DNA of 64,000 nt from positions 1 through 64,000 of the forward strand of contig CALECF010000049.1 of assembly GCA_937948705.1 (NCBI GenBank). The letters are read 5' to 3'. The DNA is from an uncultured Anaerosolibacter sp. GTDB taxonomy: Bacteria; Bacillota_A; Clostridia; Peptostreptococcales; Thermotaleaceae. The notes beneath the pieces were generated by a model. That model was not told the origin of the DNA. It worked only from the letters and a program-made list of their open reading frames with translations, and did not search any database. The position numbers were made by a program, and so were the translations under genes. Positions 9,212 to 17,450 of the stretch are shown here, one piece after another; within the stretch, counting starts at the first letter, position 1, and each line of letters starts with the position of its first letter.

Positions 9212-9973
9212 TTATCCAAATCTACCTGTTATATAATCCTCTGTTCTCTTATCCCTAGGCTTAGAAAAAATATTATCCGTTAAGTCTGTTTCAACAATCT
9301 CACCATTTAGGAAGAATGAAGTGTAGTCAGAGACTCTACCTGCTTGCTGCATATTGTGGGTAACAATAACGATGGTATATTGTTTTTTTAGTTCCTCGAG
9401 TAAATCCTCAATTTTCAATGTAGAGATTGGATCTAGTGCAGATGTAGGTTCATCCATCAATAATACATCAGGCTCAACAGCCAAGCATCTCGCAATACAC
9501 AGTCTTTGTTGCTGGCCCCCTGAGAGCCCAAGGGCCGGCTTATCTAGTCGTCCTTTCACCTCATCCCAAAGAGCAGCACCTCTAAGGCTTTTCTCAACAA
9601 TCTCATCAAGGGCCGATTTACTCTTCACACCATGGATCTTCGGCCCGTATGCAACATTCTCATATACTGTCTTTGGAAAAGGATTTGGCTTTTGAAAAAC
9701 CATCCCAACACTTTTTCTAAGCTGTATTAAGTCACTTCTATCATCATAGATATCTACGCCATCAAGGAGTATTCCACCTTTAATCTTCACATTATCTATC
9801 AGATCATTCATACGATTCAATGTTCTAATAAATGTGGATTTGCCGCAGCCAGATGGCCCAATCAAAGCTGTCACTTTGTTTTCCATAATATCTAGATGTA
9901 TATCTATTAAGGCTTGAAAATCACCATAAAAAAGGTTTAAGTTATTTACCTTAATTTTCGTCCTATTTGTCAT
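9212..9973 (-). CDS. pstB: Phosphate ABC transporter ATP-binding subunit
   Basis: PstB energises high-affinity phosphate import through PstC/PstA. The 253 residues carry Walker [10 protein letters not shown] (about residues 39-47), the signature [16 protein letters not shown] (about 150-165), Walker [14 protein letters not shown] and the switch His in VTHNM. The ATG follows AAGGGGG. Only 15 bp separate it from the pstC pseudogene where pstA would normally lie. The reading frame shows no damage, so the protein could still serve another Pst permease elsewhere in the genome. Confidence 0.97.
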   Translation of the reverse strand: MTNRTKIKVNNLNLFYGDFQALIDIHLDIMENKVTALIGPSGCGKSTFIRTLNRMNDLIDNVKIKGGILLDGVDIYDDRSDLIQLRKSVGMVFQKPNPFPKTVYENVAYGPKIHGVKSKSALDEIVEKSLRGAALWDEVKGRLDKPALGLSGGQQQRLCIARCLAVEPDVLLMDEPTSALDPISTLKIEDLLEELKKQYTIVIVTHNMQQAGRVSDYTSFFLNGEIVETDLTDNIFSKPRDKRTEDYITGRFG

Positions 9974-9988
9974 CTTTCTATCCCCCTT

Positions 9989-10819
9989 CTAGGCTTCAAT
10001 CTTGCTTGCATCTCTATCATTCGACCCCCTCCCAAGCTTTCTAGTTGTAAAGGTAGCCGTCACGTTTAGCAGCATGATAAATACAAATAATATAATTTCA
10101 GTAGCAAAAAGAGCTCTTTGATGCATTGGTGTTGCATAACCCATTTCCATAGCAATTGTGCCTGTCATCGTCGCTACTGAATCCAATGAACTTCCCCGTA
10201 TCTTAGGCATGTTCCCTGAGATCAGAATCACTGCCATGGTTTCCAGCTGTGAGGCATCCAACGCTAGGGAACCTTGCTTATATTCAACCGGCACTGCCTG
10301 AACAGAATTTTCAGAGATATTTATAATCGTTGGTAAAATCATCACCGCAAGCATTATAGCGCCACCCAATATACTATATCCTGATGTATAGGCATCTGGA
10401 TTAAACTTCTGAACGATTGGCAAAATATAAGTTTGGATCATGGGGACCAATATGGAAAATCCGAAGAATCCATAAACAACCGAAGGTATTCCTGCTAACA
10501 ATCCTACAGCTGGCTTAGATACTTTCACCAGAGATTTTGGAGCAATTTCAGCTAGAAAGATGGCGCAGGCAATACCCGTAGGTACTCTTATGATTAGTGC
10601 ACCTACTGCCACCGATATAGACCCAATAATCATCGGTAACGCTCCATAATCGCCATTGGTTGGTGCCCAATTTGACCCAAATATGAAATTGAGAATACCA
10701 TAATCAATCAGCAGTGGTAGTCCTTCTTTAAAAATAAAGAAAGTGATCAAGAAAACCGATAATGTTGCTATCGTAGCGCTTATCATAAGTATTATTTCTA
10801 TTTATTCATACTTCTTTAT
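9989..10819 (-). pseudogene. pstC: pstC, decayed phosphate permease gene
   Basis: The sequence is PstC-like (IFKEGLPLL, IPSVVYGFFGF, EMGYATPMHQRALFATE). Three lesions are visible. First, the expected start, 7 nt after AAGGAG, is ATA (10817-10819) instead of ATG; the next codons AAG AAG TAT GAA are in frame with the rest. Second, codon 6 is TAA (10802-10804). Third, the text jumps from SLALDASQ to LETMAVIL near 10240, losing about 30 residues that in PstC hold the EAA-type loop contacting the ATPase. An ATG at 10786 leaves a 265-residue frame with no Shine-Dalgarno. Function is very unlikely. Confidence 0.85.
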
Positions 10820-10947
10820 AGTATGTCTCCTTCCAAATCTCTTTCATTCTCTTAATCATTCTATTACTAATTCGTTAGCTGAAGATTAAGCCAAGGTTAA
10901 ATCTATGTTAAATGCATTAGACCTTTCCTCCTTTACAGAGAGTTGCA

Positions 10948-11013
10948 ATAAAAATAAAGACAGCTAAGCGTCTTTATTTTTATAAGAAAACAGAAGGATT
11001 ATCTTCTGTTTTC
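10948..11013 (-). terminator. Two hairpins between pstS and pstC
   Basis: Just past the pstS stop the minus strand has GAAAACAGAAG/CTTCTGTTTTC (10986-11013), then a perfect 14-bp stem ending in GTCTTTATTTTTAT (10948-10983). In intact pst operons a partial terminator here lets pstS be made in excess over the permease. The site survives although both flanking genes are broken. Confidence 0.7.
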
Positions 11014-11025
11014 AATGGCTTATTT

Positions 11026-11838
11026 CTAGTTTATAGAAATGAACTCTTGCCCAACAACTGTTTGACCTTCTGCACCCATGATAAATTCAATGAATGCCTT
11101 TACTACTTTACTTTCATTGCCATTAGTCAGATATAAGAAAGGTCTTGCAATTTTGAATGTACCTGCTTTTGCATTTGCTTCAGAAGCTTCGACACCTTCA
11201 ACTTTAACAGTCTTCACAGTATCGTCTAACGCACCCATTGAAACATATCCAATTGAATCTGGCGTATTGGTTACCGTTTGTTTCACTGCACCTGTAGAAG
11301 GTTGTACCAAAGCATTCTTAGTTGTTAAGTCCGCCTTATTACCAGAAGCATCTTTACCTTCTACCCCTGTGATTTCAATAAATACACCTCTCGTACCAGA
11401 ACCTTCTTCTTTTGATACAACAGTGATTGGTTTACCTACGCCACCAATTTCTTTCCAATTTGTGATTTCGCCAGTAAATATTTTCTTCATTTGTTCTTAT
11501 GTTAAGTCTTCAACCTTACTCGTCGGATTAACAACCACAGCAATACCATCTTTGGCGATCACGTACTCTTTTAAGCCAGCTACTTTTTCTTCTTCTTTTA
11601 AATCCCTTGAAGACATTCCAATATCAACAATTTTGTCGATAGCTGATTTAACCCCTACACTAGAACCGCCACCCTGAACCTCTATTTGAACATCTGGATT
11701 CTTTTCTTTGAAAGCTGCTACCAATTCTTCTGACAACGGCTGTACTGATGTAGAGCCTGCAATAACAATCTTACCAGTTAGTGTTGCTTCGCCTTGGCCT
11801 ACTCCTTGTTGTGGTTACTCTGGCGCCTTCTGACCACA
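11026..11838 (-). pseudogene. pstS: pstS, decayed phosphate-binding lipoprotein gene
   Basis: The body is clearly PstS: AGSTSVQPLSEELVAAF, GGGSSVGVKSA, FTGEITNWKEIGG, EEGSGTRGVF, and a normal C-terminus. Two in-frame TAA codons interrupt it, at 11815-11817 (after QKAPE) and 11497-11499 (inside VEDLT-EQMKK, where the family usually has Lys or a similar residue). A lipobox-like Cys (GCGQ, 11836-11838) remains, but no hydrophobic signal peptide or ribosome site precedes it in any frame, and another in-frame TAA (11881-11883) lies upstream. The two longest open pieces are 79 and 154 codons. No functional lipoprotein can be made from it. Confidence 0.9.
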
Positions 11839-11913
11839 GCCATCTTTTACGAATTGGATTTCTAAAGGTTTTTTGTCCCTTTAGCTACGAACCATACTAT
11901 ATACCTGTTCCCA

Positions 11914-11946
11914 AGTAATAGTATAATTGGACAATGTTAAGACAAT
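11914..11946 (-). promoter_or_regulatory. Candidate PhoP-controlled promoter of pstS
   Basis: The minus strand has ATTGTC twice with an 11-bp period (930-935 and 941-946 of the 11-kb block), followed by a TATACT-like -10 a few bases downstream. Direct repeats at 11-bp steps next to a -10 without a -35 are typical of PhoP boxes. The site lies upstream of the pstS remnant and downstream of phoR. Confidence 0.4.
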
Positions 11947-11994
11947 ATGAAAGAATTGTTAAATCCCCGTAAATTTATCTATAAAAAATCGCAT

Positions 11995-12090
11995 GTGCTA
12001 CCGCAACTGCTCATGGCGCCAACGAAATTTCTGCGAGTGAGACTCTTGAAATTTTCGTCGCTTAAAAGGCCCCATAGGTTGCTACCGATA
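11995..12090. repeat. Imperfect long inverted repeat
   Basis: The left arm (about 12003-12031) and right arm (about 12046-12085) share GCAAC, ATGG, GCC and ACGAAAATTTC blocks in inverted order around a short centre. The region is more GC-rich than its surroundings and lies between phoR and the decayed pstS. It may be a miniature repeat element. No coding frame is evident. Confidence 0.4.
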
Positions 12091-12124
12091 CTATCTACAA
12101 GCCCCAATAGCATATAGATTCCTT

Positions 12125-12156
12125 ACAATAAAAAAAGCTAGACAGCTAGCTTTTTT
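12125..12156 (-). terminator. Intrinsic terminator after phoR
   Basis: AAAAAAGCTAG/CTAGCTTTTTT with a 4-nt loop (12131-12156) is followed by more T on the minus strand. Its first bases overlap the phoR stop codon. Confidence 0.9.
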
Positions 12157-13933
12157 GCTCAATAATAGGTATTCGGACAGTAAATTCTGTTCCCTTGTCA
12201 ATTTCACTTTGCACCTTAATATCTCCATTAAATGACATCACAATGTGCTTTACAATAGCTAAACCTAATCCTGTTCCTCCTACCTTTCTTGATCTTGCCT
12301 TATCTACTCTATAAAACCGCTCAAATAGTCGAGGTATATCCAATTTGGGAATGCCAATACCCGTATCTTTTATGACTAGAAAAATGTTATCATACTTTTT
12401 ATATGCCAAAACCTTAACCACACCATGGTCTGGTGTATATTTCATGGCATTTTCTATGAGATTTAGCATCATTTGCTTGAACCAATCTCGATTTCCAATG
12501 ATAGGAGGCAAGCTTGATTCTATCTCCGTGATATATTGAATATGCTTTTGCATAACGAGTCCTTCGACCATATTATTAATCTCTGTAATCACAGCATTTA
12601 CACTGATCTCCTCCCGTGCTATAGGAAACTTAGTATTCTCTATGGCCGATAAGCTGAGCAAATCGTCAATCAATCTCCTCAATCTCTCCGTTTCTATTTC
12701 GATGATGTCTAAAAATCTATTTCTAACTTTTTCATTTTCGATGGCTCCAGCCTTTAGTGTCTCAATAAATCCAGTAATCGAAGTCAGTGGTGTCTTCAAC
12801 TCGTGAGACACATTGGCGACAAATTCAGATCTCATATTTTCCAACTTTCTCATTTCTGTTACATCCTGTATCAAGGCCATAATCCCAATAATTCGGTTAG
12901 GGTCCCTATCTAACCGAATGAAGTTCGTATAAACTTTTAAAATTTTTGTTTCTGGATAATCGATGGTAATTTCCTTTTGTCCTATACTGTGGCTATGTAG
13001 CATGTCCTTCAGTACGTCATGAAGCTTATTACTTCGAATGACTTCAAGTATATGTTTACCGATTACATCATCCTCATCAATTTTGAATAAGGATTTTGCC
13101 ACAGCATTCATAAGCATAATATTATAACCATTATCCACTGCAAATAAAGCCTCATTCATACTTGACAAGGTAGATTGCAATTTTGTATTTTTATCCCAGA
13201 GTTCTGAAATTGTTTCATTTAGCTTTGTTGCCATGATGTTGAATGTATCTGCTAAAATACCAATTTCATCACTACTTTTCACATATACTCTGTTCTTGAA
13301 ATCACCATTTGCAATTTTCTGGGCAGTTTGAGTAATCTCCTTAATTGGCTTTGTTACGCTATTTACATAGCGATATCCTAAAATTGTCGCTACAATGGCA
13401 CCACAAAAAGCTGCAATAAGAGTATTTTGCAATAATCTCATGTTTAATTTATCAATCTCGACTAATGGGAATGCTAGTCGAGTCACCCCATAGATCCGCC
13501 CATCAACGATGATAGGTATGGCCGCATATAAATAGTTACTCTCCGTAGTGGAGCTGTATCGGTTACTCTTACCGATTCTGCCGTTTAGAGCTTCTTGAAC
13601 CTCAGGTCGATAGAGATGACTTTCAAGATTTGGAAGCTGCTCAGGATGAATTTCTGAATCACCCACCACAATACCGTTATTATTGATAAAGGTCACCCTC
13701 GCATTAGCTTGTTTCGCATATCGATGGGCTAGGTTAGAAAACTCAATTTCATGAAAAGAATCTTCCCTAATTCTATCCTCAACAAACTGGTTCACCAAAT
13801 TTCCATTGCTTACTAAAGTCCTTTCCAGGGTCTCTATATAGCTTCCCTTCATAAACCCTAAGGTAAGTACCCCGGAAATAATAAGGCCTACCAATAAAAG
13901 GATTGTATATGTGATAAATATTTTCCTTTGCAT
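12146..13933 (-). CDS. phoR: Phosphate-response sensor histidine kinase PhoR
   Basis: A 595-residue membrane kinase. Transmembrane helices lie near residues 7-29 and 171-191 and flank an extracytoplasmic sensor of about 140 residues. HAMP follows (about 190-242), then PAS (about 250-360), the HisKA box with SHELKTP (His377), and a HATPase domain with N, G1 (DTGIGIP) and G2 (GTGLGLAI) boxes. It lies directly after the response regulator with no gap and beside pst/phoU, which supports PhoR over other kinases of this architecture. All catalytic motifs are intact. Confidence 0.93.
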   Translation of the reverse strand: MQRKIFITYTILLLVGLIISGVLTLGFMKGSYIETLERTLVSNGNLVNQFVEDRIREDSFHEIEFSNLAHRYAKQANARVTFINNNGIVVGDSEIHPEQLPNLESHLYRPEVQEALNGRIGKSNRYSSTTESNYLYAAIPIIVDGRIYGVTRLAFPLVEIDKLNMRLLQNTLIAAFCGAIVATILGYRYVNSVTKPIKEITQTAQKIANGDFKNRVYVKSSDEIGILADTFNIMATKLNETISELWDKNTKLQSTLSSMNEALFAVDNGYNIMLMNAVAKSLFKIDEDDVIGKHILEVIRSNKLHDVLKDMLHSHSIGQKEITIDYPETKILKVYTNFIRLDRDPNRIIGIMALIQDVTEMRKLENMRSEFVANVSHELKTPLTSITGFIETLKAGAIENEKVRNRFLDIIEIETERLRRLIDDLLSLSAIENTKFPIAREEISVNAVITEINNMVEGLVMQKHIQYITEIESSLPPIIGNRDWFKQMMLNLIENAMKYTPDHGVVKVLAYKKYDNIFLVIKDTGIGIPKLDIPRLFERFYRVDKARSRKVGGTGLGLAIVKHIVMSFNGDIKVQSEIDKGTEFTVRIPIIEQKS

Positions 13934-14635
13934 TTATTTCACCTGCTTCATCTTATATCCAATGCCCCTTATAGTTTCAATATACACAGGGTGCCGATCA
14001 TTGTCTTCAATTTTTTTGCGTAGATGTCTTATATGCACATCCACCGTTCTCGTTTCACCAAAATAATCGTAGCCCCACACTTCATCTAATAATAAATTTC
14101 TTGATAGCACCTTCCCACGATTTTCTGCAAGAATCTTTAATAATTCAAATTCCTTTAAGGTAAGGTCAATGATTTTTGAACCCTTCATCACTTCATGTTT
14201 CTCCGTATCAATGATGATATCATGAAATTTAATAATCTTTCCCACATCTTTAGGAATTTCCTCAAATCTCCTTAGCACAGCCTTTATCCTCGCCGTCAGT
14301 TCTCTAACACTAAATGGTTTAGTCAAGTAATCATCTGCACCTAACTCTAGCCCTAAAACCTTATCGGTTTCTTCACCTTTAGCTGTAAGCATAATAATAG
14401 GTACCTTGCTGGTTTTTTCGTGGTTTCTAATTTTCTTGCATGCTTCAAAACCATCTATTCCAGGTAACATCAAATCTAGTATGATTACATCGGGCACTTC
14501 CTCCACGGCCAGTCTAATGGCATCTTCCCCATTATCACTGGTGGTAACATCAAATCCGCTATTCTCCAGATTGAATTGTATCAGTTCCACAATGTGCTGC
14601 TCATCATCCACTACCAAGATTTTTCTTCTACTCAT
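13934..14635 (-). CDS. phoP: Phosphate-response regulator PhoP (OmpR family)
   Basis: The 233 residues comprise a receiver domain with the acidic pair DD (10-11), phospho-acceptor Asp54 (ILDLMLPG) and Lys near 104 (LTKPFS), followed by a winged-helix DNA-binding domain ending GETRTVDVHIRHLRKK...ETIRGIGYKM. It abuts phoR. A 21-bp gap separates it from pgeF upstream, so phoPR may be read from the nrdR-pgeF transcript. It should control Pho genes, including the decayed pst locus. Confidence 0.93.
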   Translation of the reverse strand: MSRRKILVVDDEQHIVELIQFNLENSGFDVTTSDNGEDAIRLAVEEVPDVIILDLMLPGIDGFEACKKIRNHEKTSKVPIIMLTAKGEETDKVLGLELGADDYLTKPFSVRELTARIKAVLRRFEEIPKDVGKIIKFHDIIIDTEKHEVMKGSKIIDLTLKEFELLKILAENRGKVLSRNLLLDEVWGYDYFGETRTVDVHIRHLRKKIEDNDRHPVYIETIRGIGYKMKQVK

Positions 14636-14656
14636 AATTTTTCTCCTTCCAGCACC

Positions 14657-15475
14657 TTATTTAAGTTGAAGAATCGCTGCCATTCTTCCGGTCTTGCCTT
14701 TATCAGCTCGATGAGAGAATAATATATCATGATTACATTGTGTGCATATATTACTTATTGTTATATTTCTCTCTAAAACACCGATTTCCTCTATGGCAGA
14801 TTTATTCGCCTCCCATAAATCCAACATATACTTATTATCACCCTTGGAAATTACAAAGTTACTGAGGTTTGTAAAATATTTGTTAAATTGATCAATGACG
14901 AATTGATTCACTTCATAGCAGCACTTACCTATGGAAGGTCCTATGGCGACGATACAGTCCCGGGGGTCTGTGCCAAATTCTTCGACCATGGTCTTGATTA
15001 CTTTTGATCCTATTTTAAGTGCCGTCCCTTTCCAGCCAGCATGAGCTAGGGCAGCGACCTTTTTCTTACTATCTAAGATAAATAAAGGTACACAATCAGC
15101 GTATAGTGTCACTAGAGCTATATTCCTTTGATTTGTAATAAGGGCATCTACTTCATGAATGTCACTACTCAACAGGATACCTTTTCCCCGATCTTCACTT
15201 TTTACTATTCTAATTCGATCCCCATGGACTTGATCCGACAAAACCAAATTCTCCACAGAAATATTTATAGCGTCACAAATTCTATTATAGTTTTCAAGGA
15301 TAGTTTCTACTTTATCACCAGTTTTAAAACTAAAATTGAAATAAGTATTGTTGGCATGATTCGCACCACCTATCCTACTGGTAAAACAATGGGTAACCAG
15401 ACCACTCTCAACAAAGGATGGTATTGTAAAATAAGTCAAGTCATGATGATGGCTCTTCTTGAAATTACCTAACAT
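14657..15475 (-). CDS. pgeF: Multicopper-oxidase-like purine nucleosidase/phosphorylase (YfiH/PgeF family)
   Basis: This family, once called polyphenol oxidase or laccase-like, acts on purine nucleosides or edits peptidoglycan precursors, depending on the species studied. The 272 residues show the zinc-site motifs SDQVHG, the DCVPLF Cys and LAHAGWKGT His. The ATG follows GAGGAG. It lies between nrdR and phoP, close to sigG/sigE, an order common in Gram-positives (ylmD near sigG). Assignment to the family is firm; the physiological substrate is not. Confidence 0.88.
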   Translation of the reverse strand: MLGNFKKSHHHDLTYFTIPSFVESGLVTHCFTSRIGGANHANNTYFNFSFKTGDKVETILENYNRICDAINISVENLVLSDQVHGDRIRIVKSEDRGKGILLSSDIHEVDALITNQRNIALVTLYADCVPLFILDSKKKVAALAHAGWKGTALKIGSKVIKTMVEEFGTDPRDCIVAIGPSIGKCCYEVNQFVIDQFNKYFTNLSNFVISKGDNKYMLDLWEANKSAIEEIGVLERNITISNICTQCNHDILFSHRADKGKTGRMAAILQLK

Positions 15476-15526
15476 TTTATCATCTCCTCGTTATACTATT
15501 TTCATCTTATTTTGAAATTAAGAACA

Positions 15527-15547
15527 GCAAGTTGTATTACAACTTGC
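15527..15547 (-). terminator. Palindrome between nrdR and pgeF
   Basis: GCAAGTTGT/ACAACTTGC (9 bp, 3-nt loop) is followed on the minus strand by TGTTCTTAATTT. It could partially terminate transcription after nrdR. Confidence 0.5.
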
Positions 15548-15578
15548 CTCCTCATTAATCAATATTTATTTTATGATT

Positions 15579-16034
15579 CTACTTTTCATTCAGTAGCTTT
15601 TTCAGTTCTTCCATAAATGTGTTAATATCTTTAAACTGTCTATAAACTGAAGCAAAACGTACATAGGCTACTTCATCTAAATCTTTTAAGCAATTCATCA
15701 CCAATTCACCAATATAGGTACTTGTGATTTCCTTTTCCATGGTATTGTGCATATTTCTTTCAACATCATCAATGATTGTTTCCATATGCTTCATGGATAC
15801 TGGTCGCTTCTCACAGGCCCTTATGATACCATTCAGAACTTTATTTCGATTGTATGCCTCTCTTGTGCCGTCCTTCTTCACAACCATTAATGGTATTTCT
15901 TCTATTTTTTCATAGGTTGTAAATCTTTTTCTACACTTTCCGCATTCTCTTCTACGTCGAATAGCATGTCCTTCTTCTGTAGGTCTTGAATCTACAACTT
16001 TCGTTTCAAAATATTCGCAAAATGGACAATTCAT
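15579..16034 (-). CDS. nrdR: Transcriptional repressor NrdR
   Basis: NrdR senses ATP/dATP and represses ribonucleotide reductase genes. The 151 residues begin with a four-cysteine zinc ribbon (CPFC at 3-6 and CGKC near 31-34) and continue with the ATP-cone domain (about 46-136). The ATG follows AGGAGG. It is the first gene of a short nrdR-pgeF segment; promoter-like AT-rich DNA lies in the 118-bp gap upstream, but no NrdR box is evident there. Confidence 0.96.
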   Translation of the reverse strand: MNCPFCEYFETKVVDSRPTEEGHAIRRRRECGKCRKRFTTYEKIEEIPLMVVKKDGTREAYNRNKVLNGIIRACEKRPVSMKHMETIIDDVERNMHNTMEKEITSTYIGELVMNCLKDLDEVAYVRFASVYRQFKDINTFMEELKKLLNEK

Positions 16035-16152
16035 AGCCTAATCCTCCTGCAACTTGATGTATTGGTCAAACCCACCAACATCTGGTGCTAATTAGATTAT
16101 ATTATACGTAATATCGTATGTCCACTTGCATTTTTAAATCATCTTGTGTGTA

Positions 16153-16434
16153 TTAAACCTCATCTTGAAAAACATTTTGTTCTTCCTTTGTAACAATCAC
16201 ATCGTTGATCTCAACTAGAATAACGTCAACACCTATTTTCCTAATTTCATTCCAGGTGATATAGTAGTCGTGATCTTTTCCAAAGAACCCTAAAAACTTA
16301 CCCGGACCTGGAACAACCAAAGCATCTATACGTCCTTTTTCTAGGTTGACCTCAATATCGGATATAAATCCCAATCTTCTTCCATCGACCATATTAATTA
16401 TTTCTTTCTGCCGTAAATCAGTTGTACTAATCAT
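16153..16434 (-). CDS. YlmC/YmxH-family PRC-barrel sporulation protein
   Basis: A 93-residue single PRC-barrel domain protein (MISTTDLRQKEIINM, DGRRLGFISDIEV, GRIDALVVPG). Members lie next to sigG in many spore-formers and are made during sporulation; the function is not defined. The ATG at 16434 is chosen over the GTG two codons upstream because AGGTG lies 5 nt before it. The 16441-16527 gap upstream has CATATATA-type motifs suggestive of a sporulation promoter, but the spacing is poor. Confidence 0.88.
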   Translation of the reverse strand: MISTTDLRQKEIINMVDGRRLGFISDIEVNLEKGRIDALVVPGPGKFLGFFGKDHDYYITWNEIRKIGVDVILVEINDVIVTKEEQNVFQDEV

Positions 16435-16514
16435 AGCCACACCTACTTTCGTTTACTCATATACTTCTTTATATAGATATATATATATGCTTGACTCACA
16501 TTATATGAATAAAT

Positions 16515-16560
16515 CTCAAAAAAAGAAAAGACAAAAGCACAGTTTAAGTGCTTTTGTCTT
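16515..16560 (-). terminator. Intrinsic terminator after sigG
   Basis: AAGACAAAAGCAC/GTGCTTTTGTCTT (16528-16560) forms a perfect 13-bp stem followed on the minus strand by TTCTTTTTTTG. It sits directly after the sigG stop codon. Confidence 0.9.
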
Positions 16561-17332
16561 AAATATATTTCCTCATATGCTTTAAAGCTGTTTTTTCTAG
16601 CCTTGATACTTGGGCTTGAGATATTCCAATTTCATCAGCTACCTCCATTTGGGTTCGTCCTTCAAAAAAACGCAGTGTTAATATCAGTTTTTCCCGGTCA
16701 CTGAGCTTTCTTAATGCTTCTCTCAAAGCAATTCCCTCTAACCAAACCGCATCTTCATTTTTCTCATCACTTACTTGATCCATCACAAAAATGGCATCCC
16801 CACTATCATGATAAATAGGTTCAAATAAAGATATAGGATCTTGAATAGCATCTAAAGCGAATACCACTTCTTCTCTTGGAATATTCAACTCTTTTGCAAT
16901 TTCAGATACTGTGGGTTCTTTAGAATTCTTATTGATTAACTGGTCCCTTATTTGAAGAGCTTTATATGCTGTATCACGTAATGATCTACTTACTCGAATG
17001 GCATTATTATCCCTTAAGTATCTTCTGATCTCTCCAATAATCATTGGCACTGCGTAGGTTGAAAACTTAACATTTTGAGTTAAATCAAAATTATCTATTG
17101 CTTTTATTAATCCAATACATCCTACCTGGAATAAGTCATCAACATGTTCGCCACGATTATTAAATCTTTGAATAACGCTTAATACTAATCTTAAATTTCC
17201 TTGAATAAACTTTTCCCTAGCTGACATATCCCCTTCGTGAATTTTTTTAAATAGCTGTCTCATTTCTACATTGGTAAGTACAGGGAGTTTTGACGTATTC
17301 ACACCGCAGATTTCTACTTTATTTATATGCAT
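16559..17332 (-). CDS. sigG: Forespore-specific sigma factor SigG
   Basis: SigG directs late gene expression in the forespore. After an N-terminal MHINKVEICGV, the SigG hallmark, come region 2 (FNNRGEHVDDLFQVGCIGL), region 3 and region 4 with a helix-turn-helix (RTQMEVADEIGISQAQVSRLEK). I start at the ATG at 17332, which has GGAGG 7 nt before it, giving 257 residues. The longer frame back to 17392 has no good ribosome site. A short terminator and a sigF-like promoter separate it from sigE, so it can be expressed independently. Confidence 0.97.
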   Translation of the reverse strand: MHINKVEICGVNTSKLPVLTNVEMRQLFKKIHEGDMSAREKFIQGNLRLVLSVIQRFNNRGEHVDDLFQVGCIGLIKAIDNFDLTQNVKFSTYAVPMIIGEIRRYLRDNNAIRVSRSLRDTAYKALQIRDQLINKNSKEPTVSEIAKELNIPREEVVFALDAIQDPISLFEPIYHDSGDAIFVMDQVSDEKNEDAVWLEGIALREALRKLSDREKLILTLRFFEGRTQMEVADEIGISQAQVSRLEKTALKHMRKYI

Positions 17333-17378
17333 GACAGTTCCTCCAGCTCTTTGGATTATTGCCCCCCTACATCTTAAA

Positions 17379-17407
17379 ATTATTGCCTCCAACCTTTTTG
17401 TTTATAC
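17379..17407 (-). promoter_or_regulatory. Candidate sigF/sigG-type promoter for sigG
   Basis: The minus strand has GTATA (17403-17407), 15 bp, then GGCAATAAT (17379-17387), resembling the forespore pattern GnATA-15-GGnnAnAnT. The distance to the sigG ATG is about 50 bp. sigG is known to be read by SigF and SigG in Bacillus. Confidence 0.45.
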
Positions 17408-17418
17408 CTACCTTTTCA

Positions 17419-17450
17419 CCCAAAAACTTTAAAAGCAGCTCTTAAGCTGC
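17419..17450 (-). terminator. Terminator between sigE and sigG
   Basis: AGCAGCT/AGCTGCT with a 4-nt loop (17433-17450) is followed by TTTTAAAGTTTTT on the minus strand. It adjoins the sigE stop and would limit read-through from the spoIIG operon into sigG. Confidence 0.75.

Noticed and set aside
9989..10786. PstA, the second permease
   Set aside because: The sequence text (IFKEGLP, IPSVVYGFFGF, EMGYATPMHQRALFATE) is that of PstC, not PstA.
11026..11736. Two separate short genes encoding halves of a phosphate-binding protein
   Set aside because: Both pieces are in the same frame, joined by a single TAA, and read as one continuous PstS. Neither has its own ribosome site.
11497..11817. TAA recoding (read-through) in pstS
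   Set aside because: TAA is used as a normal stop throughout the window, no recoding element is visible, and the other pst lesions (lost start, deletion, missing pstA) point to decay.
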